From assembly GCF_003626645.1 (NCBI RefSeq), contig NZ_RBAM01000012.1:124001-188000 (forward strand): a DNA stretch of 64,000 nucleotides. Reading direction: 5' to 3'. A program made the position numbers and the translations under genes. The notes under the pieces are model-generated. The model was not told the origin of the DNA. It searched no databases and saw only the letters and a list, made by a program, of their open reading frames with translations. The first letter of the stretch is position 1. Each line of letters begins with the position of its first letter. Below, in pieces: positions 25,450 through 32,515 of the stretch. This DNA comes from Streptomyces klenkii (GTDB lineage: Bacteria > Actinomycetota > Actinomycetes > Streptomycetales > Streptomycetaceae).

Positions 25450-26507
25450 GGACGGCCCTGACCGAGCTGGCGGGCGTGCGGCATCCGCTCGTGCAGACCG
25501 GCATGGGCTGGGTCGCGGGCCCGCGGCTGGTGGCGGCCGTGGCGAACGCGGGCGCGCTCGGCATCCTCGGCTCGGCGACCATGACGCCCGACGCGCTCAG
25601 GGCCGCGATCAGGAAGGTGCGGGCCCGTACGGCGGGGCAGCCCTTCGGGGTCAACCTGCGGGCGGACGCGGGCGACGCCCGGGAGCGCGTGGACATCCTG
25701 ATCGAGGAGGGGGTGCGGGTCGCGTCGTTCGCGCTGGCCCCGTCCCGGGAGCTGATCGCCCGCCTCAAGGGCGCCGGGGTGCTCGTCGTCCCGTCCGTGG
25801 GCGCGCGGCGCCACGCCGAGAAGGTCGCGGCGTGGGGCGCGGACGCGGTCGTGGTGCAGGGCGGCGAGGGCGGCGGCCACACGGGCGAGGTCGCGACGAC
25901 CGTCCTGCTGCCGCAGGTGGTGGACGCGGTGGGCATCCCGGTCGTCGCGGCGGGCGGCTTCCGCGACGGGCGCGGCCTGGTGGCGGCCCTGGCGCTGGGC
26001 GCGGCGGGGGTCGCCATGGGCACGCGGTTCCTGCTGACCGCCGACAGCACGGTGCCGGACGCGGTCAAGGCGGCGTACCTCGCGGCGACGGTGCGGGACG
26101 TCGTCGTCACGGCGAAGGTCGACGGCCTCCCCCACCGGATGCTGCGCACGCCCTTCGTCGCGGGCCTGGAGCGCTCGGGCCGGGTCGGCGGGCTCGTACG
26201 GGCCGTGCGGCACGCGGCGTCGTTCCGGGCGCTGTCGGGGGCGAGCTGGCCGGCGCTGCTGCGGGACGGCCGGGCGATGCGGCACGGCCGGGAGCTGACC
26301 TGGAGTCAGGTCCTGCTGGCCGCGAACACGCCGATGCTGCTGAGGGCCGCGATGGTGGAGGGGCGTACGGATCTGGGGGTGATGGCCGCGGGGCAGGTCG
26401 CCGGGGTCATCGACGACCTGCCGACGTGCGCCGAGCTGGTGGAGCGCGTGATGGCGGAGGCGGAGGAGGTGCTGGCGGCGCTCGGGGGTTGCGGCGCCGC
26501 CGGATAG
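25446..26507 (+). CDS. ipdC: Flavin-dependent oxidoreductase of steroid C/D ring degradation, IpdC
   Basis: 353 residues of the nitronate monooxygenase/2-nitropropane dioxygenase fold. FMN-binding elements are HPLVQTGMGWVAGPRLVAA, VVVQGGEGGGHTGEV and VAAGGFRDGRGLVAALALGA. In M. tuberculosis and Rhodococcus the gene after ipdAB (Rv3553, ipdC) is needed for HIP degradation. ATG 25446 overlaps the ipdB stop. Last gene of the four-gene operon; the stop codon lies inside a terminator hairpin. Assignment to IpdC rests on gene order plus family. Confidence 0.87.
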   Translation: MRTALTELAGVRHPLVQTGMGWVAGPRLVAAVANAGALGILGSATMTPDALRAAIRKVRARTAGQPFGVNLRADAGDARERVDILIEEGVRVASFALAPSRELIARLKGAGVLVVPSVGARRHAEKVAAWGADAVVVQGGEGGGHTGEVATTVLLPQVVDAVGIPVVAAGGFRDGRGLVAALALGAAGVAMGTRFLLTADSTVPDAVKAAYLAATVRDVVVTAKVDGLPHRMLRTPFVAGLERSGRVGGLVRAVRHAASFRALSGASWPALLRDGRAMRHGRELTWSQVLLAANTPMLLRAAMVEGRTDLGVMAAGQVAGVIDDLPTCAELVERVMAEAEEVLAALGGCGAAG

Positions 26508-26527
26508 GCCCGGGCGCGCCGGGCCTA
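26505..26527. terminator. Hairpin between ipdC and the convergent thiolase
   Basis: TAGGCCCG and CGGGCCTA form an 8-bp perfect stem around a 7-nt loop. The left arm begins with the ipdC stop codon; the thiolase ends at 26554 on the other strand, so it may serve both. Confidence 0.65.
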
Positions 26528-26553
26528 CGGTTCAGTGCGGCCGACCGTACGGC

Positions 26554-27711
26554 TCACAGCCGCTCGATGATGATCACGTTCGCCTGTCCGCCGCCTTCGC
26601 ACATGGTCTGGAGGCCGTAGCGGCCGCCTGTGCGCTCCAGTTCGTGCAGGAGCGTCGTCAGCAGCTTGGCACCCGTCGCGCCCAGGGGGTGGCCCAGCGC
26701 GATGGCGCCGCCGTTGACGTTGACCTTGTCCGGGTCGGCGCCGGTCTCGCGGAGCCAGGCCAGGACGACGGAGGCGAACGCCTCGTTGATCTCGGTGAGG
26801 TCGATGTCCGCGATCGTCAGCCCGGCCCTCTTCAGGGCGTGGGCGGTGGCCGGGATGGGCGCGGTCAGCATGCGGATCGGGTCCTCGCCGCGCACGGACA
26901 GGTGGTGGATGCGGGCGCGCGGGGTCAGCCGGTGGCGGCGCACGGCGCGCTCGCTCGCGAGCAGCAGGGCGGCCGCGCCGTCGGAGATCTGCGAGGAGAG
27001 GGCGGCCGTCAGCCGGCCGCCTTCCACGACCGGCTTGAGCGCGGCCATCTTCTCCAGGGAGGTGTCCCTGCGGGGACCTTCGTCGGCTGTCAGCCCGCCG
27101 TACGGGGCGAGTTCGCGGTCGAAGCGGCCCTCGTCGGCGGCGCGCACGGCCCGCAGGTGCGAAAGCAGCGCGTACTCCTCCATGGCCGGGCGGCCGATGT
27201 CCCACTGCCGGGCGATGAGCTCGGCGCCGTGGAACTGGCTGACGGGCCGGTCGCCGTAGCGCGCCCGCCAGCCCTCGGAGCCGGTGAACGGGCCCTGGGT
27301 GAGGCCGAGCGGGACTGCCGCTTGGTGGACGGCGTAGGCGATGGGGATCTGCGACATGTTCTGGACGCCGCCCGCGACGACGAGGTCCTGGGTGCCGGAG
27401 AGGACGGCCTGGGCGGCGAAGTGGACGGCCTGCTGGCCGGAGCCGCACTGCCGGTCGACGGTGACGCCGGGGACCTCCTCGGGCAGCCCGGCGGCCAGCC
27501 AGCTCGTCCGGGCGATGTCACCGGCCTGGGGGCCGACCGCGTCCAGGCAGCCGAGGATCACGTCCTCGACGGCGGCCGGGTCCGCGCCCGTGCGCTCCAT
27601 GAGGGCGCGCAGGACGTGCGCGCCGAGGTCGGCGGGGTGGGCGGCGGAGAGGCCGCCGCCGCGCCGGCCGACGGGGGTGCGGACCGCTCCGACGATGTAT
27701 GCCTCGGCCAT
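26554..27711 (-). CDS. fadA6: Steroid degradation thiolase, FadA6-like
   Basis: Acetyl-CoA acyltransferase, 385 residues. Active-site Cys89 in DRQCGSGQQAVH, His341 in GGAIALGHPLGATGAK, and Cys371 in TMCEGGGQA make the full thiolase triad; NEAF is present. ATG 27711 has GAGGAGC 8 nt upstream. It follows kstR2 in the leftward arm with a 28-nt gap, as fadA6 follows kstR2 in mycobacteria. It should thiolyse the beta-keto acyl-CoA formed after the rings are opened. FadA6 identity is by family plus synteny. Confidence 0.88.
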   Translation of the reverse strand: MAEAYIVGAVRTPVGRRGGGLSAAHPADLGAHVLRALMERTGADPAAVEDVILGCLDAVGPQAGDIARTSWLAAGLPEEVPGVTVDRQCGSGQQAVHFAAQAVLSGTQDLVVAGGVQNMSQIPIAYAVHQAAVPLGLTQGPFTGSEGWRARYGDRPVSQFHGAELIARQWDIGRPAMEEYALLSHLRAVRAADEGRFDRELAPYGGLTADEGPRRDTSLEKMAALKPVVEGGRLTAALSSQISDGAAALLLASERAVRRHRLTPRARIHHLSVRGEDPIRMLTAPIPATAHALKRAGLTIADIDLTEINEAFASVVLAWLRETGADPDKVNVNGGAIALGHPLGATGAKLLTTLLHELERTGGRYGLQTMCEGGGQANVIIIERL

Positions 27712-27739
27712 GGCTGATCGCTCCTCGGTGTCCCTGGGG

Positions 27740-28372
27740 TCATTCGCGTACGGCGATGCCCTCCAGCACCATCGACAAGTACTGACGGGCGATCTCCTCG
27801 GGGCTGTGCGCGCCGCCCGGCCGGTACCAGGACGCGGCGACCCACACGGTGTCGCGCACGAAGCGGTAGGCGAGCCGGACGTCGAGGTCGGCGCGGAAGA
27901 CGCCGGCCGCCGCGCCGCGGCGCAGGGTGCCGAGCCAGGCCCGCTCGAACCGGCGCTGGGAGTCGGCGAGGTAGGCGAAGCGCGGCTGCCGGGCGAGGTG
28001 CCGGGACTCGCGCTGGTAGATGGCGACGGCGGGGCGGTGCCGGTCGATCTCCCGGAAGGACTCGGTGACCAGGGCCTCCAGGGTCTCCCGGGGGCCGAAG
28101 CCGGCGGCGAGGACGGCGTCGTAGCCGTCCCACAGCTCGTCGAGGAAGGCGGACAGGATCTCGTCCAGCATCGACTCCTTGGAGTCGAAGTGGTAGTAGA
28201 GGCTCCCGGCGAGGAGCCCGGCCTCGTCGGCGATGCGCCGCACGGTGGTGGCGTTGTAGCCGTGCGCGGCGAACACCTCGGCGGCGGTCGCGAGGAGTTC
28301 GCCGCGCCGCTCGGGCGCGGGCCGCTCGGCGGCGGTCTTCTTGCTGTTCGGCACGCTGCCATTGTCGGTCAC
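27740..28372 (-). CDS. kstR2: TetR-family repressor KstR2
   Basis: 210 residues. The N-terminal helix-turn-helix is RRGELLATAAEVFAAHGYNA then TTVRRIADEAGLLAGSLYYHF. The ligand domain matches KstR2 closely: LARQPRFAYLADSQRRFERAW, FRADLDVRLAYRFVRDT, SWYRPGG, and QYLSMVLEGI. KstR2 represses the ring C/D regulon and is released by HIP-CoA. GTG 28372 overlaps the ipdF stop (GTGA); a GTG at 28354 is an alternative start. Being in the ipdF-kstR2-fadA6 operon behind operator B, it would regulate itself. Confidence 0.92.
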   Translation of the reverse strand: MTDNGSVPNSKKTAAERPAPERRGELLATAAEVFAAHGYNATTVRRIADEAGLLAGSLYYHFDSKESMLDEILSAFLDELWDGYDAVLAAGFGPRETLEALVTESFREIDRHRPAVAIYQRESRHLARQPRFAYLADSQRRFERAWLGTLRRGAAAGVFRADLDVRLAYRFVRDTVWVAASWYRPGGAHSPEEIARQYLSMVLEGIAVRE

Positions 28373-29184
28373 GCGCGCTGGCTGCTGACGGAGACCGTCT
28401 CGCCGGTCATGTACGAGGAGTAGCCGCTGGCCAGGAAGACGATGACATTGGCGACCTCCCAGGGCTCGGCGGCCCGCCCGAACGCCTCGCGCCGCACCAG
28501 CTCCTCCAGCAGCTCCGGGGTGGTGACCTTGGACAAGTGGGGGTGGAGGGCGAGGCTCGGGGCGACGGCGTTGACGCGCACGCCGTAGGCCGCGGCCTCC
28601 ACCGCCGCGCAGCGCGTGAGCGCCATGACGCCGGCCTTGGCCGCGGCGTAGTGGGCCTGCCCGTGCTGGGCGCGCCAGCCGGCGACGGAGGCGTTGTTGA
28701 CGACGACGCCGCCGGAGCCGCGGGCGCGCATCCGGCGCAGGGCGGCGCGGGTGCAGCGGAAGGTGCCGCCGAGGGTGGTGCCGACGACGGCGTCCCACTG
28801 CTCGTCGGTCATGGCGGTGAGCTCCGCGGTGCCACCGAGGCCCGCGTTGTTGACGACGACGTCGAGGGCGCCGTGCCGCTCCTCGGCCAGCTCGAACAGG
28901 GCCGCGACCTGCTCCTCGTCGGTGACGTCGCACGGCAGGCCGGCGACCTGCCGGCCGCCGAACTCCTCACTCAGGGCGGCCACGGCGACGCGCAGCCTGC
29001 GGGCGTGCCGGTCGCCGAGCACGACGCGGGCGCCCTCCTCCAGGAACCGGCGGGCGGTCGCGGCGCCGATCCCGGCGCCGGCCGCGGCGGTGATGACGGC
29101 CGTGCGGCCGGACAGCAGGTCATGAGCGGGAGGGCGGGGCGGCGGGCCGGGCCGGACAGCGGTGGACTCCTCGACGCTGCTCAT
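28369..29184 (-). CDS. ipdF: Short-chain dehydrogenase IpdF
   Basis: 271 residues. Cofactor motif TAAAGAGIGAATARRFLEEG, NNAGLGGTAELTAM, and catalytic NNASVAGWRAQHGQAHYAAAKAG. The C-terminal end (EVANVIVFLASGYSSYMTGE) is SDR-standard. In mycobacteria the SDR directly upstream of kstR2 is IpdF, which oxidises the C5 hydroxyl of the HIP/HIC-type intermediate. First gene of the leftward ipdF-kstR2-fadA6 arm, 45 bp from the divergent enoyl-CoA hydratase. TAACGT six bases before the ATG looks like a -10 element, so the transcript may be leaderless. Confidence 0.87.
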   Translation of the reverse strand: MSSVEESTAVRPGPPPRPPAHDLLSGRTAVITAAAGAGIGAATARRFLEEGARVVLGDRHARRLRVAVAALSEEFGGRQVAGLPCDVTDEEQVAALFELAEERHGALDVVVNNAGLGGTAELTAMTDEQWDAVVGTTLGGTFRCTRAALRRMRARGSGGVVVNNASVAGWRAQHGQAHYAAAKAGVMALTRCAAVEAAAYGVRVNAVAPSLALHPHLSKVTTPELLEELVRREAFGRAAEPWEVANVIVFLASGYSSYMTGETVSVSSQRA

Positions 29185-29197
29185 GACCGTACGTTAA

Positions 29198-29217
29198 CCT
29201 ACCAAACACTTGTTAGG
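29198..29217. promoter_or_regulatory. Putative KstR2 operator B
   Basis: CCTACCAAACACTTGTTAGG is a near-palindrome in the 45-bp gap between divergent ipdF and the enoyl-CoA hydratase gene. It fits AnCAAGnnCTTGnT at all but one fixed position (ACCAAACACTTGTT). Such a short gap means one bound repressor would block both promoters. Confidence 0.8.
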
Positions 29218-29229
29218 GAAGGATGGTTG

Positions 29230-30153
29230 ATGACCACTGACCCTGTGACACCTGCTGACTCTGCGCCGCCCCCTGCGACGCCTGCTGACCCTGTGCCGCC
29301 CGCCGAGCCCGTGGTGCGCTACGAGCGCACCGGTCCCGTCGCGACGGTCACCATGAACCGGCCCGAGTTCCGCAACGCCCAGAATTCCGCGATGACTTAC
29401 GCCCTGGACCGGGCCTTCTACGAGGCGGCGGCCGACGACGCCGTCAAGGTGATCGTCCTGGCGGGCGCGGGCGCGCACTTCTCATCCGGCCACGACATCG
29501 GCACGCCCGGGCGCGACGCCCATCTGCCGTTCGACCGCCGGGCGGGCCTGTGGTGGGACCACTGCGGGAAGCCGGGCGCGGAGGGCCGGTTCGCCCGCGA
29601 GTCGGAGGTCTACCTGGGCATGTGCCGCCGCTGGCGCGAGCTGCCCAAGCCGGTGATCGCCGCGGTGCAGGGCGCGTGCGTGGCGGGCGGCCTGATGCTG
29701 GCCTGGGTCTGCGACCTGATCGTCGCGAGCGAGGACGCCTTCTTCGCCGACCCGGTGGTGCGGATGGGCATCCCCGGCGTGGAGTACTTCGCGCACCCGT
29801 GGGTGCTGCCGCCGCGCGTCGCGAAGGAACTCCTCTACACGGGCGACCGGATGAGCGCACGGCGCGCCCACGAGCTCGGCATGGTCAACCGCGTCGTGCC
29901 GCGCGAGCAGCTCGCCGGGCACGCCCGCGAACTGGCCGGGCGCGTCGCCGCGATGCCGCGCATGGGCCTCGCCCTCGCCAAGCGCGCCGTCAACCAGGCC
30001 GAGGACCTCCAGGGCCTGCACGGCGGCCTCGACGCGGCGTTCGCCCTGCACCACCTCGCGCACGCGCACAACGCCGAGACGGCCGCCGACCCCCTCGGCG
30101 GCATGGACATCCGCGCGATGAAGGCGGAGGCGGGGACGGAGGCGGGGGCCTGA
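29230..30153 (+). CDS. Enoyl-CoA hydratase family protein of the steroid cluster
   Basis: 307 residues. After a Pro/Ala/Asp-rich leader (about residues 1-28, built from imperfect TPAD repeats) comes the crotonase domain: PVATVTMNRPEFRNAQNSAM, AHFSSGHDIG, and QGACVAGGLMLAWVCDLIVASED. Near the C-terminus is AHAHNAETAADPLGGMDIRAMKAE, seen in the EchA subgroup near steroid genes. ATG 29230 follows GGGAAGG; an earlier ATG at 29223 runs into a stop. Its stop overlaps the following acyl-CoA dehydrogenase start (TGATG). Probable hydration or hydrolysis of an unsaturated CoA intermediate; exact step unassigned. Confidence 0.85.
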   Translation: MTTDPVTPADSAPPPATPADPVPPAEPVVRYERTGPVATVTMNRPEFRNAQNSAMTYALDRAFYEAAADDAVKVIVLAGAGAHFSSGHDIGTPGRDAHLPFDRRAGLWWDHCGKPGAEGRFARESEVYLGMCRRWRELPKPVIAAVQGACVAGGLMLAWVCDLIVASEDAFFADPVVRMGIPGVEYFAHPWVLPPRVAKELLYTGDRMSARRAHELGMVNRVVPREQLAGHARELAGRVAAMPRMGLALAKRAVNQAEDLQGLHGGLDAAFALHHLAHAHNAETAADPLGGMDIRAMKAEAGTEAGA

Positions 30154-31385
30154 TGGACCTGGACTTCTCCCCCGAGGAGGAGGCGTTCCGCGCGCAGGCC
30201 CGCGCCTGGCTCGCCGCGCACGTGCCGCGCGCGCCGCTGCCCTCGCTGGAGACCCGGGAGGGCTTCGCCGAACACCGCGCATGGGAGCGGACGTTGCACG
30301 CGGGCGGCTGGTCGGTCGTCTCGTGGCCGCCCGCGTACGGGGGCCGTGGGCGTTCGTTCCTGGAGTGGCTCGTCTTCGAGGAGGAGTACTGGGCGGCCGG
30401 TGCGCCCGCGCGGGTCTCGCAGAACGGCATCGGCCTGCTCGCACCGACGCTGTTCGAGCACGGCACGGAGGAGCAGCGCGCCCGGGTCCTGCCCGCGATG
30501 GCGAGCGGGGAGACGGTGTGGGCGCAGGCGTGGTCCGAGCCCGGGGCCGGGTCGGACCTCGCGTCCCTGCGGTCGGTGGCCGTGCCGGCGCCCGGCGGGT
30601 GGCTGCTGAGCGGGCAGAAGGCGTGGTCCTCGCGGGCCGCGTTCGCCGACCGGGCCTTCGGGCTGTTCCGCAGCCGGCCGGTGGGCGACGGCCGGCCGCA
30701 CGAGGGGCTGACGTACGCGATGTTCGGGCTGGACGCGCCGGGGGTGACGGTGCGTCCGGTGGCCAGGCTCGACGGCCGGCCGGCGTTCGCGGAGATCTTC
30801 CTGGACGAGGTGTTCGTGCCCGGGCGGGACGTCGTGGGCGCGCCGGGCGACGGCTGGCGCGTCGCCATGAGCACCGCCGGCAGCGAGCGCGGGCTCACGC
30901 TGCGCAGCCCCGGCCGCTACGTGGCCGCGGCGCGCCGGCTGGTCGCGCTGTGGCGGGCGGCGGGCGAGCCCGGGGACACGGCGCTGCGCGACCGGGTGGC
31001 GGACGCGGTGGTGCGGGCGCGGGCCTACCAGCTCTACGGGTACGGGTGCGCGAGCGCGGCGGGCGGCCCGCGGGGCGCGGAGCCGAGCCTGACGAAGCTG
31101 TTCTGGTCGGAACTCGACCTGGCCCTGCACGAGACGGCGCTCGACCTGCTCGGCGCGGGCGGCGAGCTGGCCGGGGCCGCGGCCGACGCCCCGGCGCACG
31201 GCGCGTGGGCGGAGGGCTGGGTCTTCGCCCTGGCGGGCCCGGTCTACGCGGGCACGAACGAGATCCAGCGGGACGTCGTGGCGGAACGGCTGCTGGGCCT
31301 GCCGAGGGGGCGGCGGGCGCCGGGCGGGGCGGCGGCCTCGCGGGAGCGGGCGGGCGACGGCCGGGAGCGGGAGCGGCCGGCGTGA
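30153..31385 (+). CDS. Acyl-CoA dehydrogenase, larger subunit (steroid cluster)
   Basis: 410-residue FAD enzyme. N-terminal helical domain (MDLDFSPEEEAFRAQARAWL), PPAYGGRGRSFLEWLVFEEE, FAD-binding WAQAWSEPGAGSDLASLRS and LSGQKAWSS, and C-terminal GPVYAGTNEIQRDVVAERLLGLP. It belongs to the group containing steroid FadE enzymes such as FadE30. The next gene is a shorter acyl-CoA dehydrogenase, so the pair may form an alpha2beta2 enzyme as described for several steroid FadE pairs. A charged Arg/Glu/Ala tail follows the conserved end. Confidence 0.87.
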   Translation: MDLDFSPEEEAFRAQARAWLAAHVPRAPLPSLETREGFAEHRAWERTLHAGGWSVVSWPPAYGGRGRSFLEWLVFEEEYWAAGAPARVSQNGIGLLAPTLFEHGTEEQRARVLPAMASGETVWAQAWSEPGAGSDLASLRSVAVPAPGGWLLSGQKAWSSRAAFADRAFGLFRSRPVGDGRPHEGLTYAMFGLDAPGVTVRPVARLDGRPAFAEIFLDEVFVPGRDVVGAPGDGWRVAMSTAGSERGLTLRSPGRYVAAARRLVALWRAAGEPGDTALRDRVADAVVRARAYQLYGYGCASAAGGPRGAEPSLTKLFWSELDLALHETALDLLGAGGELAGAAADAPAHGAWAEGWVFALAGPVYAGTNEIQRDVVAERLLGLPRGRRAPGGAAASRERAGDGRERERPA

Positions 31386-31467
31386 CCGCCCGGCCCGGGA
31401 CCGGGCAGCGGCAGCCCGGCCGGACGAACGGCCCCCCTTCCCCGATCTCCTCACGGGAGCAGACCGC

Positions 31468-32493
31468 ATGAAGTTCACCCTCGACACCGAGCAGCAGGAC
31501 TTCGCCCGCGTTCTCGGCCGGATGCTGGGCGCGGCGGACACCCCGGCGGCCGTGCGGGCCTGGGCGCGGGGTGAGCACGGGCCCGGTCTCGCCGTGTGGG
31601 AGCGCCTGGCGCGGGCGGGGGTGTTCGGGCTGGCGGTGCCGGAGGCCTTCGGGGGCGCGGGTCCGCTGCCGGCCGAGGTCGCGGTGGCGTTCACCGAGCT
31701 GGGCCGGTACGCGGTGCCGGGCCCGGCCGTGGAAACGGTCGCCGTGGCGGCGCTGCTCGCCCGGCTGGCCGGGGCGGGGCGGACCGTGCTCGCGGAGGCG
31801 TGGCTGCCGCGGGTGTGCGAGGGCGGGGCCCTGGTGACGGCGGCGCTGCCGGGCGCGCCGGGCGGGAGTCCGTACGCGCTGGACGCGGACGTGTGCGACG
31901 CGGTGTTCGTCGTGCCGGCCGGGACGGACGATCTCTTCCTCGCCGCCGGGCACGGCCCCGTGCAGCCCTCGCTGGACCCGGCGCGGCGGCTCGCCGTGCC
32001 GCGCTGCGGGGCGGAGCCGGCGGCCTCCGGCCGGGCGGTGCGCGAGGCGGTGCGGCACGCCGCGGACTGGGCGGCGTTCGCGGCGGCCGCGCAGCTGCTC
32101 GGCGTGGGAGAGGCGCTGCTGGAACGGACGGTGGCGTACGTGCGGCAGCGCAGGCAGTTCGGGACTCCGGTCGGCGCGTTCCAGGCGGTCAAGCACCGGC
32201 TGGCGGACACGCGCGTCGGGCTGGAGTTCGCCGGGCCGCTCGTGCACGGGGCCGCCGTGGCCCTGTCGGCGGGGGTGCCGGGCGGCGCCGCGGCGGAGGT
32301 CGCCGCGGCGAAGGCGGCCGCGTCGGACGCGGCCTACGCCGCGGCGCGGGCGGCGCTGCAACTGCACGGCGCGATCGGCTACACCGCGGAGTACGACCTG
32401 TCGCTGTGGCTGGGCAAGGCGCGGGCGCTGCGGTCCGCGTGGGGGTCGCCGGCGGAGTGCCGGGCCCGCACCCTCGATATATTTCGCAAGTAA
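31468..32493 (+). CDS. Acyl-CoA dehydrogenase, shorter partner subunit
   Basis: 341 residues, below the usual 380-400. It keeps FTLDTEQQDFARVLGRML, a compact FAGLAVPEAFGG-type segment (VFGLAVPEAFGGAG), and the C-terminal RQRRQFGTPVGAFQAVKHRLADTRV and ALQLHGAIGYTAEYDLSLWL that carry FAD/CoA-interface residues. Short partners of this kind pair with a longer subunit in heterotetrameric steroid dehydrogenases. GGGAG ribosome-binding site upstream of the ATG at 31468, 82 nt after the longer subunit. Its 3' end overlaps the putative operator C by a few bases. Confidence 0.85.
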   Translation: MKFTLDTEQQDFARVLGRMLGAADTPAAVRAWARGEHGPGLAVWERLARAGVFGLAVPEAFGGAGPLPAEVAVAFTELGRYAVPGPAVETVAVAALLARLAGAGRTVLAEAWLPRVCEGGALVTAALPGAPGGSPYALDADVCDAVFVVPAGTDDLFLAAGHGPVQPSLDPARRLAVPRCGAEPAASGRAVREAVRHAADWAAFAAAAQLLGVGEALLERTVAYVRQRRQFGTPVGAFQAVKHRLADTRVGLEFAGPLVHGAAVALSAGVPGGAAAEVAAAKAAASDAAYAAARAALQLHGAIGYTAEYDLSLWLGKARALRSAWGSPAECRARTLDIFRK

Positions 32494-32507
32494 AACACTT
32501 GCTAACC
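32488..32507. promoter_or_regulatory. Putative KstR2 operator C before the FUSC gene
   Basis: AAGTAAAACACTTGCTAACC aligns with operators A and B, sharing AAACACTTG and TAACC-type flanks; the left half is weaker. It overlaps the end of the acyl-CoA dehydrogenase gene and ends 8 bp before the ATG of the FUSC gene. TAACCT (32503-32508) has the form of a -10 element 7 nt before that ATG, so the transcript may be leaderless and blocked by repressor bound here. Confidence 0.6.
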
Positions 32508-32515
32508 TCTTGGGC

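Noticed and set aside
30153..31385. Direct naming of the larger acyl-CoA dehydrogenase as FadE30
   Set aside because: FadE30 lies beside ipdF in mycobacteria, but here the gene is on the other strand in another operon, and similarity by eye does not separate it from other steroid FadE proteins.
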